Shown here: positions 11,129 to 21,142 of the stretch, piece after piece
Position numbering within the stretch: the stretch's first letter is position 1
How the letters are laid out: each line of letters starts with the position of its first letter
Assembly: GCA_964058845.1 (NCBI GenBank)
Contig: CAXKVR010000405.1
Coordinates: 1 to 36,501 of the forward strand
Direction of reading: 5' to 3'
Source: Carex sylvatica
Lineage: Eukaryota; Streptophyta; Magnoliopsida; Poales; Cyperaceae
DNA: 36,501 nt
Notes under the pieces: model-generated
What the model was told of the DNA's origin: nothing
What the model saw: only the letters and a program-made list of their open reading frames with translations
Databases searched by the model: none
Made by a program: the position numbers and the translations under genes

Positions 11129-11137
11129 AGCAGTTTC

Positions 11138-11350
11138 TCAATTAATCCACGAGATATATACCTTTCCCTTGTTGTTGTGGTCTGTCCCATAATAAACTTC
11201 TACGGATCTGATCAATACGATTCAATACCCATTTAGGCCAAGCAAATCTCATCATGTAATAAATGGGAAGTGAGCTCAATACCGATTTCAAAAGCTGTAA
11301 ACGGAACCCATTACCAATTTTTAATTGTTCAAAATCGACACTTGACAAAT
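11138..11350 (-). mobile_element. LINE (L1-type) reverse transcriptase fragment
   Basis: The minus-strand frame 11348-11142 reads GNGFRLQLLKSVLSSLPIYY, then FAWPKWVLNRIDQIRRSLLW, then GKGIYLVD. This is the region at the C-terminal end of plant L1 reverse transcriptase (typical form: LINSVLSSLPIYYMS...LP..V...ID..RR.FLW). The frame stops just after LVD, where the conserved Trp would come. Both sides are truncated, and no poly(A) is present. Confidence 0.8.
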
Positions 11351-11572
11351 TAAAACATATTAATTTATAAAGTTATAAAACATTAATTATATATAATTTT
11401 TAAATATCAACTCTATATAAATTTTAAAATGAACATAATTGACATCTTCAAGGGAAGATAACATGCTGTTTATTGACCGGATCTTATATTTTTGTTTGCT
11501 TGCTTTAATTAAAGATAAGATACTGCCACCTGATTGGGAACTAATTGGATGATACTGTAACGTATGTAAAAA

Positions 11573-12657
11573 TAGGGCTGCTAATGAGTTCAGCCAGCTC
11601 GCGAATCAATGAGTTGAGTGGCTCAATATTTCATAATGAATTGGACTCGAAACTAAAAAAAGCCCTAACTTGACTCGGCTCACTTTTGAAAGAAAAAAGC
11701 TCAACTCGGCTCGGCTCGACTCATGTAAACACTTGGTTCGACTCGGCTCGACTCGCGAGCTCGCGAGTCGGCTCGTGAGCCGGATCATATTACATGTTAG
11801 AAAAATTATCATTTCATTATTTTAAACAAATGATTGAAGTGGGATAGAGATATTCTTGTGACTTTAAATTACATGTTGAAAAACTTTGATTATTTTTTAA
11901 AGAAATGATTTAAAGAAATTTGAAAAAAAATTATTTTTTTAAAATAATTTTAAAATACTGGTTCATATTACATGTTGAAAACTTTAAAATTTTAAATGTG
12001 AAAAATTTGAAATCTGAAAAAAATTTGAAATCTGAAAAAATTTAAAATCCAAAAAAAATTGAAATCTGAAAAATTTTGAAATATGAAAAATTTGAAATCT
12101 GAAAAAATTTGAAATCTGAAAAATTTTGAAATCTGAAAAATTTTGAAATCTGAAAAATTTAAAATCTGAAAAAATTTGAAATCTGAAAAAAATTTGAAAT
12201 ATGAAAAATTTAAAATCTGAAAAATTTGAAATCTGAAAAAATTTGAACTTTCAAAATTTCAAATTTTTTTAGATTTCAAATTTCAAATTTTTCCTTTTTC
12301 AATATGTAATATGAGCTGGCATTTTGAAATTATTTTAAAAAAATGATTATTTTTTTAAATTTTTTTAGATCATTTCTTTAAAAAATAATCAAAGTTTTTC
12401 AACATGTAATTTAAAGTCACAAGAATATTTCTATTCCACTTCGATCATTTCTTTAAAATAGTTAAATGATTATTTTTTCAACACGTAATATGAGCCGGCT
12501 CGCGAGCTCACGAGCCGAGTCGAGCCAAGTACTTACATGAGCCGAGCCGAGCTGAGCTTTTTTCTATTAAAAGTGAGCCGAGTTAGAGCCGAATCATTTT
12601 GCTTCTCTCATTGAGCCGAGCCGAGTTTGAGCCGAACCTTAATCATTAGCAGCCCTA
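11573..12657. mobile_element. Foldback hAT element with 15-bp perfect TIR
   Basis: The 1085-bp element starts TAGGGCTGCTAATGA and ends TCATTAGCAGCCCTA, a perfect inverted repeat. Flanks TGTAAAAA (11565-11572) and CGTAAAAA (12658-12665) form an 8-bp target duplication with one transition. The arms pair for about 370 bases, including the GAGCCGGCTCGCGAGCTC-type subterminal blocks and ACATGTTGAAAAACTTTG. No transposase. Confidence 0.88.
11985..12245. repeat. Short-period satellite inside the hAT foldback
   Basis: About fifteen imperfect copies of a 16-19-bp unit, GAAATCTGAAAAAATTT with variable A/T run length, fill the loop between the hAT arms. Slippage of A/T runs explains the variation. Confidence 0.85.
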
Positions 12658-12718
12658 CGTAAAAATATAGATTATTTTGCATCATATTAATAACAAGTTG
12701 ATATTAATCCTTATTAAC

Positions 12719-13127
12719 GAGTTTGGCTAGTATAACATCAGTGTCATTTCAACCTATATAACACCAACTCTAAAACCTATCAAATCGACTTCAAACGGTA
12801 AATCTAAACCGTTCAAACCGATCTACTTCATTAGTTGTGCATTTACATGCAAAATTTATAACTTTTCAAATTTATTTAGTATTAGATCAAGCGGTCAAAT
12901 ATGTGAGTTTTTAAGTTAATTTTAATTCATTAATTTTTTTAATATTTTTACCGCTTGATTTGATACTAAAAGAACTCGAAAATATAAAAAATTTGTATGT
13001 AAACACATCACACATAATGTAGATCGGTTTGAATGGTTTGAATTTACCGTTTGAAGTCGATTTGATAGGATTTAAAGTTGGTGTTATATAGATTGAAATG
13101 ACACTAATATTATACTAGTCAAACTCC
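12719..13127. mobile_element. MITE family X, copy 1 (foldback)
   Basis: Starts GAGTTTGGCTAGTATAAC and ends ATTATACTAGTCAAACTC. The arms (CAAATCGACTTCAAACGGTA versus TACCGTTTGAAGTCGATTTG) pair almost to the centre. Closely related copies lie at 22093-22499 and 22512-22606. Superfamily is uncertain because no clear target duplication is visible. Confidence 0.75.
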
Positions 13128-13198
13128 AGCAGCCCAAATTATTATTTTCTCTCTCCACAATCACTCTCTCTATATATGCTTCTCTCTTAAAGCCCATT

Positions 13199-13522
13199 TC
13201 ACAACACAAAAGGCCCAATATAATTACGCACTGGAGAAACCAAATTATTTAACTCCATAATGATACCCTTGCTGAAGAGTAAAGAATATAAAAAATTAAA
13301 AACAAAACAAGGAGTCAACGACGATGAGCCAATTGTTCCCAGTTGACTAACTGTCCATAGAATTGACATTTTTCTTTTATGCAAATCATTTATTTTAAGC
13401 ACTATTCATCTCAATTAGCCCTATTATGTTGAAGATTGGATAAGGTAATTACTATATAACTTAAATTCATACTACATATATAACACATTTCCGTTAGTTT
13501 GCTAATATTGCAATTACTGCAG
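13199..13522 (+). pseudogene. Decayed promoter/exon 1 and intron 1 of VWA module 2
   Basis: Homologous to 7040-7531 of module 1, but with two deletions. The first removes about 150 bases between two TCAACGA repeats, taking out the TATA region and the start codons. The second removes 16 bases spanning the exon 1 donor, leaving GAGCCAATTGTTCCCAG. The relic frame still encodes NDDEPIV and then stops. Intron 1 and its CTGCAG acceptor at 13522 are intact, so module 2 has no start exon of its own. Confidence 0.7.
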
Positions 13523-15158
13523 GGACACCAACACCCACCGTGCCTGAAAGAATATGGCTAGAAATAAGAAACAATGACAAGGCACCACTTGAAGAAAATA
13601 TCCGAAAGGTGATGCTGGAACTCAAAGGCGCAGTACAAAGTCGATCAGGGTTAGACCTTGTGGTGGTCTTAGATGTTAGCTACGGCATGAGAGAAGGTAA
13701 GTTAGAAGAATTGCAAACAGCTATGCAATTTGTGATCAAGAAACTCAGTGTTGTTGACCGTTTGTCTATTGTCAAGTACAACGATGATGCAGAGAGGCTA
13801 TGCCCATTGCGCCAGATGACTGAAAGTACCCAAACAGAACTTCAAAAATCTGATCAATGATTTGTTTATAGAATGGGATTCTATGAACATCATTGATGGC
13901 CTTTTGATGGCACTGAAAATTCTCAATGACCGTTCAGTTAGCAGTGGACGTGTTGGTGCTATCATGCTTATATCAGGTGGTAAGGTGAAAAGAGGCAATG
14001 CTGCCGCTGTTCCGGTAGGAAACGTGCCCGTGCACACATTTGGTTTTGGTAAAGATCATGATCCGAAGGTACAGTTGAAAATTGAAAATAAACCCTTATT
14101 TACTGACAATTTCAAGCAATAATTTGCTTATGCTGCATGCTAATGAACTTGTTCATGTTCTTAATAGGTGCTCAAGGCTATTGCCAATAATAGCCTGGGA
14201 GGAACCTACTCGGATGTGTGGGTGGACAACTTGACTTTAGCCTTTTCACAGTGCTTGGGTGGGCTTCTCAGTGTGGTTGCTGACGACCTAACAGTGACCA
14301 TCAGTCAAATCAAAGATAACTCAACAATAAGGCAGGTATATACCGGAAGTTATCCGCAATCCATGGACAATACTGCTGGTTCTGTAACTATAACATTCGG
14401 TGATATATACATCCAAGAGGTCCGCAAGGTGTTAGTCGACCTTCATCTCCCTTCTACCACAAAGAAACAGGACACAGATGTTCTCGAAGTCTCTTACACA
14501 TATAAGTATATCAAATCACAGTAACTTGCAAACAAATTATGCATACGCGTATAACCTATCATCATTTTGATGATTGTCATCAACCTAATTGTAATACTTG
14601 TGCATATGCAGGTTTAATGGAGAATTGTTTGAGGCCAAACCTGAGACTGTTACTGTATGCCGCATGTCAAGGTTGACAGCTGAAGAACAGCAAGCACCGC
14701 CCGAGGTGAGAGTGGAAGAGGTCCGTCTGCTTATTACCGAGGCAATTAAACAAGCAATTGATATCTTCGATGCTGATAAGGAGGATCTGGAAAGTGCTCA
14801 GGACAAGCAGGAAAATGGTCTGCTTAAATTGGAGGATGCAGACATAGAGGAATTGAAGGCCGAGCTAAGGACCGAGCTGAAGGAGCTGCTTAAATTATTG
14901 CGCACACGTGCAATTTATTATTATGTAAAAGTCCGTCCTTTTGCATATTCCTTACTGATTTCCCTTGCCACTCAGCGTCAAACGGCAAGAGGAAATAATA
15001 TCGACAAGTTTCAGCTCTTTTCCACTCCCGCTATGCAAGAATTCCTTGAGGAAGCCAAGAAGTTGCTTGAAATATCAGAGAGCTTCAACGACGACGAACC
15101 AGTTGCGAGTTCATCAAGATCAGGTTCGGTACTAATTGTCTCACCGTTCGTACAATGA
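13523..15158 (+). pseudogene. VWA-domain module 2, frameshifted
   Basis: Exons 13523-14068, 14168-14505 and 14612-15158 match module 1, with near-identical introns 2 and 3, so the duplication is recent. The first exon begins TPTPTVPERIWLEIRN and enters the VWA domain (LDLVVVLDVSYGMREG). An extra A in a run of five (13844-13848; four in module 1) shifts the frame, giving TGA at 13858; the correct frame resumes as MNIIDGLLMALKILNDRS. MIDAS is heavily altered: DVSYG instead of DxSxS, Met for Thr, and SGG for SDG. The C-terminal exon ends ESFNDDEPVASSSRSG with a donor at 15123 (phase 1), or reads on to TGA at 15158. The lost start exon plus frameshift indicate a pseudogene, although the homopolymer could be a sequencing error and the module could be skipped in splicing. 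Confidence 0.75.
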
Positions 15159-16641
15159 TGTTTATTTTACAAATAATTTATTTTAAGAAATATTGATCCC
15201 AATTAGCCATCTTTTATTAAAGATTATATAACGTAAGGTTTGGAAACTCGGCCAATTCCGGTTTTGAAACTCGGTCAACTCGGTATCGGCCGTGTCCGGT
15301 CCGAGTTTCACCCGAGTCTCGCGTCCATACGATTTTTTCAGCAAAACTCGATTAAACTGTGTTTGACTCAGCTGAGTCATCTGATTTTCAGGCCGAGTCA
15401 ACCCGATTCTAGTCGAGTCAACAATTTTTTCAATTATTTTTAAATGCTTACTCAATAAAATGAGAATAATATCCAATAGATAATGAGTGAAACCAAAAAC
15501 CACTAGCGAATTACTATACATTACAAATTATGTTGGTTGATAAGTGCATTGCAAAAAAAAAGCAATTAAAAGGAAAGAAACTGATGGAGCATTTCGCCGA
15601 TAGATAATTCATTATATCTAATTATAACCATGAATTGACTGCATAAATCATGAACAAACTGCACAAACAAAAAAAATACATAAACAATAAAATATTACAT
15701 AATTCATAACAAAGTTCATATATTTAAATACACGTAATTATGTTTAAAAAGTGTGTTTTATTTGTAATGTTGTATTACCTTATGCAATTAGTAGATATTT
15801 TGAGTGTAATATTTTTTTTTAACATAATTTTTTTACAAATTATTTTTTTATCAAATTTTCTTACTTTTGGTTACAAAACAAGCTTCTGTCAAAAAATCCG
15901 AGTTACCGATCCGATTCTTTCGATTCCGACTGATTCATCCGATTCCGATTCCATAGTCAAAATCATGGTTTGGAAAATCGGCCAATTCCGAGTCAACTCG
16001 GCCGATTCAACTCGGAATCGGACAGGTTCGAGTCGAGTTTTACCTGAGTTTCGCACCTGTGCGAGTTTCTCAGCAAAATTCGGATAAATAGTGCTTGACT
16101 CGGCCGAGTTAGCCAATTTTTGGTAGGAGTCATCCGAGTTTCGATCCGAGTCAGTCGATTTTAGCCATGTCAAAAAGTTTCAAGCTGTTATTTTTCCTAT
16201 TTAATTCGGAGAAGAAGCTCGCGCCATTTTTATTTTTTCCGAAGAAAGAATTCGAAGGTTTGAGCTCTGAAGAAGAAAGATTAGTGGACAAAAATTTAAA
16301 TAGACATGGCGTATAAATTTGTTGCTTCTAGATTTCAATACATTAATAGGTTTAACATAGACCGGGCTCAGGAATAAAAAATCATGACATTTATTCAACT
16401 TTCAAGACTACAGTGTAGGTTCCGAATTCTTTTTACTAATGGCTACCAGCCATTCATCCAATCTAGATCGACGGCTAAAATTACACACAAGAAACACATT
16501 TATGTCTCGATCCGTGCCTTCATATAACACCTATTAAGAGTGTTCCACGTGGAACTCTGTATGTGGCTAGAGTTTTTGAATGATTCATTTGACTTAAATA
16601 TTAATAGAGGTCCAAACTTACTCAGTTAGACAATTTTTGAA

Positions 16642-16834
16642 ATATTATGCTAAAAAATTCCTCTTCAATTAATTATCTGTGCAATTAGAACACCAAATTT
16701 TATTGTACTCCCTTCAATTATTAACTTTTAGGTTTAGGGTTTAGATATTATGCTAAAAAATTCCTCTTCAATTAATTATCTGTGCAATTAGAACACCAAA
16801 TTTTATTGTACTCCCTTCAATTATTAACTTTTAG
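16642..16834. repeat. Perfect 103-bp tandem duplication with telomere-like junction
   Basis: The segment starting ATATTATGCTAAAAAATTCC at 16642 recurs at 16745, identical for about 92 bases. The join between copies is TTTAGGTTTAGGGTTTAG, a plant telomere-type sequence. It lies inside the linker-intron insertion. Confidence 0.9.
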
Positions 16835-16965
16835 GTATTATTTTTTATATGAATTAGAAAAATACGGAACATATTACGACTTGCCACATTAACTACCAAA
16901 TCTCTATAACAAAACATAATTTGAAGGAACATTACCTGAACTATTATGTTGTTTAATTATTGCAA

Positions 16966-17043
16966 AATAATAATAATGATAGTAAATAATAATAATATTA
17001 TTATTATTAATAATAATAATATAATAATAATAATAATAACATA
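16966..17043. repeat. AAT/ATT trinucleotide microsatellite
   Basis: Runs of AATAATAAT interrupted by a switch to ATTATTATT and back, about 75 bases in all. It could form a hairpin because both orientations are present. Confidence 0.9.
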
Positions 17044-17561
17044 AAATATGTAGTGAATGTTTTTAATCGGCTGATATTGAATGTTTATATTATATTATTG
17101 AATTATTTTCTCTAAAAAGTGAACTTAATATACAAGCTAAAATCTAATGTGAAGAACATAAGATGACCTGTGATGAACCGTAATTATTTTTTTACGTTTT
17201 TTATTTTTGTGATTTTTATACTTCAAAAGTTCATATTTTATTTTACTAGTAGATGACCTTAACATTATTTTTGAACTAATAACTTTTTTATATTTGTTTC
17301 CTATTTTTATTATACAAAACGAGTGTTTTAGTAAAAATCCGAGTTTTTGAGTTGACTCGGCTGATTCCGACCGATTCCTCCGATTCCGTGTCAAGGGTTG
17401 ACTATCCGATTCCGATTTCGATTCTGATTTTCATAACTATGGTCAAAATCCTGATTCTGATTCCGATTTCGAGTTTCAGAACCATGCGTAATTATACCAT
17501 AACTGAAATTCATACTACATTGGGCACGTTTTGTTTAATTTGCTAATTGCTATTACTGCAG

Positions 17562-19162
17562 AGCCGAAACCCATCGTGCCTGGGAAAGTAAAACTGGAAA
17601 TCACAAGCAACGATGTGGCGCCACTTGAAGCAAACATCCAAAAGGTGTTGTTGGAGCTCTCCGGTGAAGAATATTATGGGTTGGACCTTGTGGCGGTCTT
17701 AGATGTTAGCAGCAGCATGGAAGGAACTAAGTTACAAAAAATGAAAATGGCTATGATAGATTTGATAGGTTGGGGCTTCAGTAACTACCGTTTGTCGATT
17801 GTTGAGTATTCTAGTAAAGCAAAGAAGCTATGCCCATTGCGCCTGATGACTGGAAGTTCTATAGAAAAACTCGAAAATCTGATCCATGATTTGGAATGTC
17901 AGCCTGGAACGAACATCACTGATGGCCTTGAGACGGCACTCAATGTTCTCAAGGGTCGTTCATCAGTTAGCAGTGGACGTGTTGGTGTTATCATTCTTAT
18001 GTCAGATGGTGAGCAGAATCAAGGCGGAGATGCTGCTGATTTTCCAGTAGGCAATGTTCCAGTGCTCACATTTGGTTTTGGTGATCATCATCCGGAGGTA
18101 CAGTTGAAATTTGCAAATAACCTCTTACTTTTTTTACCTTTTCAAGCAAAATTTGGACCGTGCTGCATTAATTGTTATTAACTTTTTAATGTTCTTAATA
18201 GGCGCTCATCGCTATCGCCAATAATAGCGGGCTGGGAGGAACCTACACGGAGATTTGCATGGACAATTATAGTTTGAACTTAGACTTTGACGAATACTTT
18301 GATGAGCTTCAAAGGGTTGTTGTTTGGGACCTGACGGTGACTGTCAATCAAATAAAAAATGAGTCCACAGTAAAATGTGCATCTGCCGGAAGATATCTCC
18401 AGTCCATAGACAATGTTGCTGGTTCTGTAACTATAACATTGGGCACGCTCTACATGAAAGAGCCCCACTTTGTGTTAGTCGACATTCTTCTCCCTGTTAC
18501 TAAAGCAGATCATGAAGCACATGTTCTCGAAGTCTCTTACACATACAGGTATATCAAATTACAGTATCTTCCAAACAAATTATGTATATATATGTGTAAT
18601 TGTGTATAACCTATCACTATTTTGATGACTCTCATCAATCTAATTGTAATACTTATGCAGAAGCAGCTTTGATGGAGAACGGTCTGAGGCCAGGCCTGCA
18701 ACTGTTACTGTATGCCGCATGTCAGATTTGACAGAAGAAGAACAGCAACCAAAGTTAAGGGTAACATATCAAGAGGCCCGTCTGCTTATTGCTGAGATGA
18801 TAAAAAAAGCAACAGGTGTTACCGATAAGGAGGATCTGAAAAGTCCACGGGATAAGCTTGTCCTTAATCTGAAAAGTATTCCGAGGCATATATACTATGA
18901 GATGGTGGATTTGAGGAGAAAGCTTGAGAAGCTGAGTAAATGGATGCAATCACCAGCAATAAATGAAAGCCAAGGCCGTTCTTCTGCATATTCCTTAATG
19001 ATTTCCCATTACAAGGATAGAAATATTGATGTCAGTCCTGCTTCAAGAGAATTCTTTGAGGAAGCCATGATGTATGATGACATAGATGAATTACTTCTCT
19101 ATATCGACCGGTTCATTTGTGCTATCCAATCCATTCAAATGATAATTTCTCTATATATATAG
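17562..19162 (+). CDS. VWA-domain protein, module 3 (intact VWA, no own start exon)
   Basis: Exons 17562-18097, 18202-18548 and 18661-19162 stay in frame through GT-AG introns to TAG at 19162, 461 codons from the phase-1 acceptor. The module opens EPKPIVPGKVKLEITSN. The VWA fold runs GLDLVAVLDVSSSMEG to VLTFGFGDHHPE. All MIDAS elements are present: DVSSS, the Thr in GTNITDGL, and the SDG aspartate in LMSDGEQ. The exon 3 donor is consensus (ACAG/GTATAT), unlike modules 1 and 2. A beta-rich part (AGSVTITLGTLYM) and a helical C-terminus follow (ARLLIAEMIKKA, RSSAYSLMISHY). The end lacks the DDEP linker and donor, so it looks terminal. It is more diverged than modules 1 and 2 are from each other. 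With no promoter or start exon nearby, it is either the 3' part of a multi-module gene fed from 9137 or 15123, or a 5'-truncated copy. Confidence 0.75.
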
Positions 19163-20650
19163 GACCACTTGAATATCCTGCCATTTGCCGGTTACTTTTT
19201 GTTTTTTTTGTTTTTAAAGGTGCTTGAGATCTCTTTTTTTTCTCAAATGTTTATTTTTAATATAATTTCTCCAGCTCTTTTTATGTCGTTGGTGCAGTAT
19301 TTAATTAAAATACAATGTATTTTATTGTACGTATAAGCGGTGGTCAAAACTTTGTTCCTATAGATTATTTTATTTTATTTTTTTTAATTATGTTTCCTAA
19401 CCAAAATTAGAGTATCATATATATACTTACATCGAATCGTACTTGCACTTTCCAGGTAATTAATTATTTCTTTATCATCTTAGATTTCTATTTTGTTGGT
19501 GTCCTTCGGAGCATCATGCCACAATATTACCGACCGTAAATGAATATGCATGATAATAGAGGTGGTATGCATGATTAGAAATATATAAGATTGAACAAAT
19601 TGTGAATACTTTTTTCATAAAATAAATTATAACAAGGAGCCAATTTTATGGATTAGGATGCCAACCATTAATTCATGTCTTTCATTTTACAACAAGAAGA
19701 TTATTTTTGATTTATATTCAAAATTTATTTGCTCCCTGAGGTTCGTGGCATGGATAAAATTGTACAATTTTAAGAAACACGAAACTTTTAAAAGTTGTAC
19801 ATTCACAATAAAGATTTTCATACACTGTGTCAACTATACTGAACATGAAATTTTATGGTTGGTCTGATTCCGTTGAAAAATATGTAATTAAAAAGTCATA
19901 ATACAAAAATAAAAATTTCTATTAAGCAAATGTGAGCTCCTATCTATATGTTTGTTTTGTTTCATAGACCACGTAGATTACAAGGATTTTTTGTACTTTT
20001 GCAGATTCGTACAGCCTTCTTTCATTACATAATTAAATTTTAATACATAATAGCTTTTTTCTTTTGAAGGTGAAAATTGTAACAAGACATTGCCTAAATA
20101 ATTTAATTTCATATTTATGTTCACTGATATGTTCGGTTTGACCATTCTATATATAATTTCATTACACAGACTAATCTAAAATCCAATTTTAATTTATTAT
20201 AAAAAATACAACTCAAATAAAGAATTAAGATTTGTGCCATAGCACAGGTGGAATGCACATGGCTCGTTAATATTTGTGCCATAGCAGATCAGATGGACCT
20301 GATCCAAACATGACAGAAACTATGTTCTCTAGTTTAAGAAAATGACAGATTTTCATATTACTTATTTCATTTTGGTGATTTCCATTGATTTTCATAAGAT
20401 GAAGGAAAGAGAGAAAAGAAAATTGTGGCCTTTAACAAGGCTATGAATTTTGAAATATCTAATTAAGACACTAGAATCTTATATTTGAAGAGTGATGAGA
20501 AAGATCTCCTAGAGTTCACCATCTCATAATTTTATATTTACTTATTTGATTGACATTCACTATGTTTGCAACTGACACAACTCCTCCAAAGATATATTAG
20601 AAATCAATTTACGTGGGTCTCGCAAAAGGAGATATCTCATGAGAGGATTT
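19163..20650. other. Downstream of VWA module 3; no gene seen
   Basis: The first few hundred bases are T-rich, as in a 3' UTR/terminator region. The rest is AT-rich without coding quality; small open frames here have no family resemblance. A short direct repeat, TTTGTGCCATAGCA, occurs at about 20231 and 20272. Confidence 0.5.
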
Positions 20651-21142
20651 TTTATAAACCACAATTAAAAAAATAAAATTTATCAAACCAGCATGATTAA
20701 TTTTTATTTTTTTTAAAAAATCATAAGAACCGAAATGGCATTTCGGCCCCTAATGATTTCACATTTTTTATATGAAAAAATGGAGTAGCCGTTGGTGAAA
20801 TACTTTGGATCAAGATACCATTCCAGTCCACTATTTTTTCAACTGTGACTGAATTGGTATTTCGATTCCAGATATTATTTTTTTCTCTTTTCTGGACCTC
20901 CTATTTCAGCTAGGAACCCTCCAGCTTCGACTAGAAACCCTTAGTTTCGGCCAAGATCCCTAAGTTTCGAACATAAATATTCAGTTCAGATTTTCTGTGG
21001 CCGCGGATCTAAAAAAATGTTCGGTTAAAAAAAAAAAATGGGACTAAAAAAACATTTTGGTTCTTATATAATTTTTGTAAAAAAAAAATCACGCTGATTT
21101 AATAAAAATATTTTTTCAATTGTGGTTTATAAATAAAAAAAG
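20651..21142. mobile_element. Foldback MITE-like element
   Basis: The left part has TTATAAACCACAATTAAAAAA, AAATTTATCAAACCAGC and AAATCATAAGAACC. The right part has GGTTCTTATATAATTTTTG, CACGCTGATTTAATAAA and CAATTGTGGTTTATAA. The arms are reverse complements over about 80-100 bases around a loop with CGGCC/TTTCG motifs. Ends are approximate and no target duplication is clear. Confidence 0.6.

Larger units (their letters stand above)
15237..17486. mobile_element. Insertion in the linker intron (composite DNA element)
   Basis: It begins GGTTTGGAAACTCGG and ends CGAGTTTCAGAACCATG (imperfect inverted ends). CGTAA is present at both edges (15232-15236 and 17487-17491), and joining across it restores the intron sequence seen in the other modules. 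A second terminus of the same type (CATGGTTTGGAAAATCGG) lies at 15964, preceded by a right-end-like GATTCCGATTCC block, so two related elements appear joined or nested. No transposase frame is visible. Superfamily unassigned. Confidence 0.65.
15124..17561 (+). other. Linker intron between VWA modules 2 and 3
   Basis: The donor SG/GTTCGG at 15124 has the same phase-1 position as in module 1. Sequence to about 15236 and again from 17487 matches intron 1 of module 1 (AAATAATTTATTTTAAG, CCCAATTAGCCATCTTTT, then AATTCATACTACAT and TTTGCTAATTG), ending at the acceptor TTACTGCAG (17561). The middle is a 2.25-kb insertion. No start codon with a usable exon precedes module 3. Confidence 0.65.

Noticed and set aside
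11985..12245. Regularly spaced repeats that could suggest a CRISPR-like array
   Set aside because: Eukaryotic plant context; units are 16-19 bp with no distinct spacers. It is a slippage satellite in a hAT foldback.
15240..16173. Open frames on both strands in the ACTCGG/CCGAGT-rich element
   Set aside because: They come from GAGTC/GACTC-rich subterminal motifs that lack stops by composition; no transposase domain is present.
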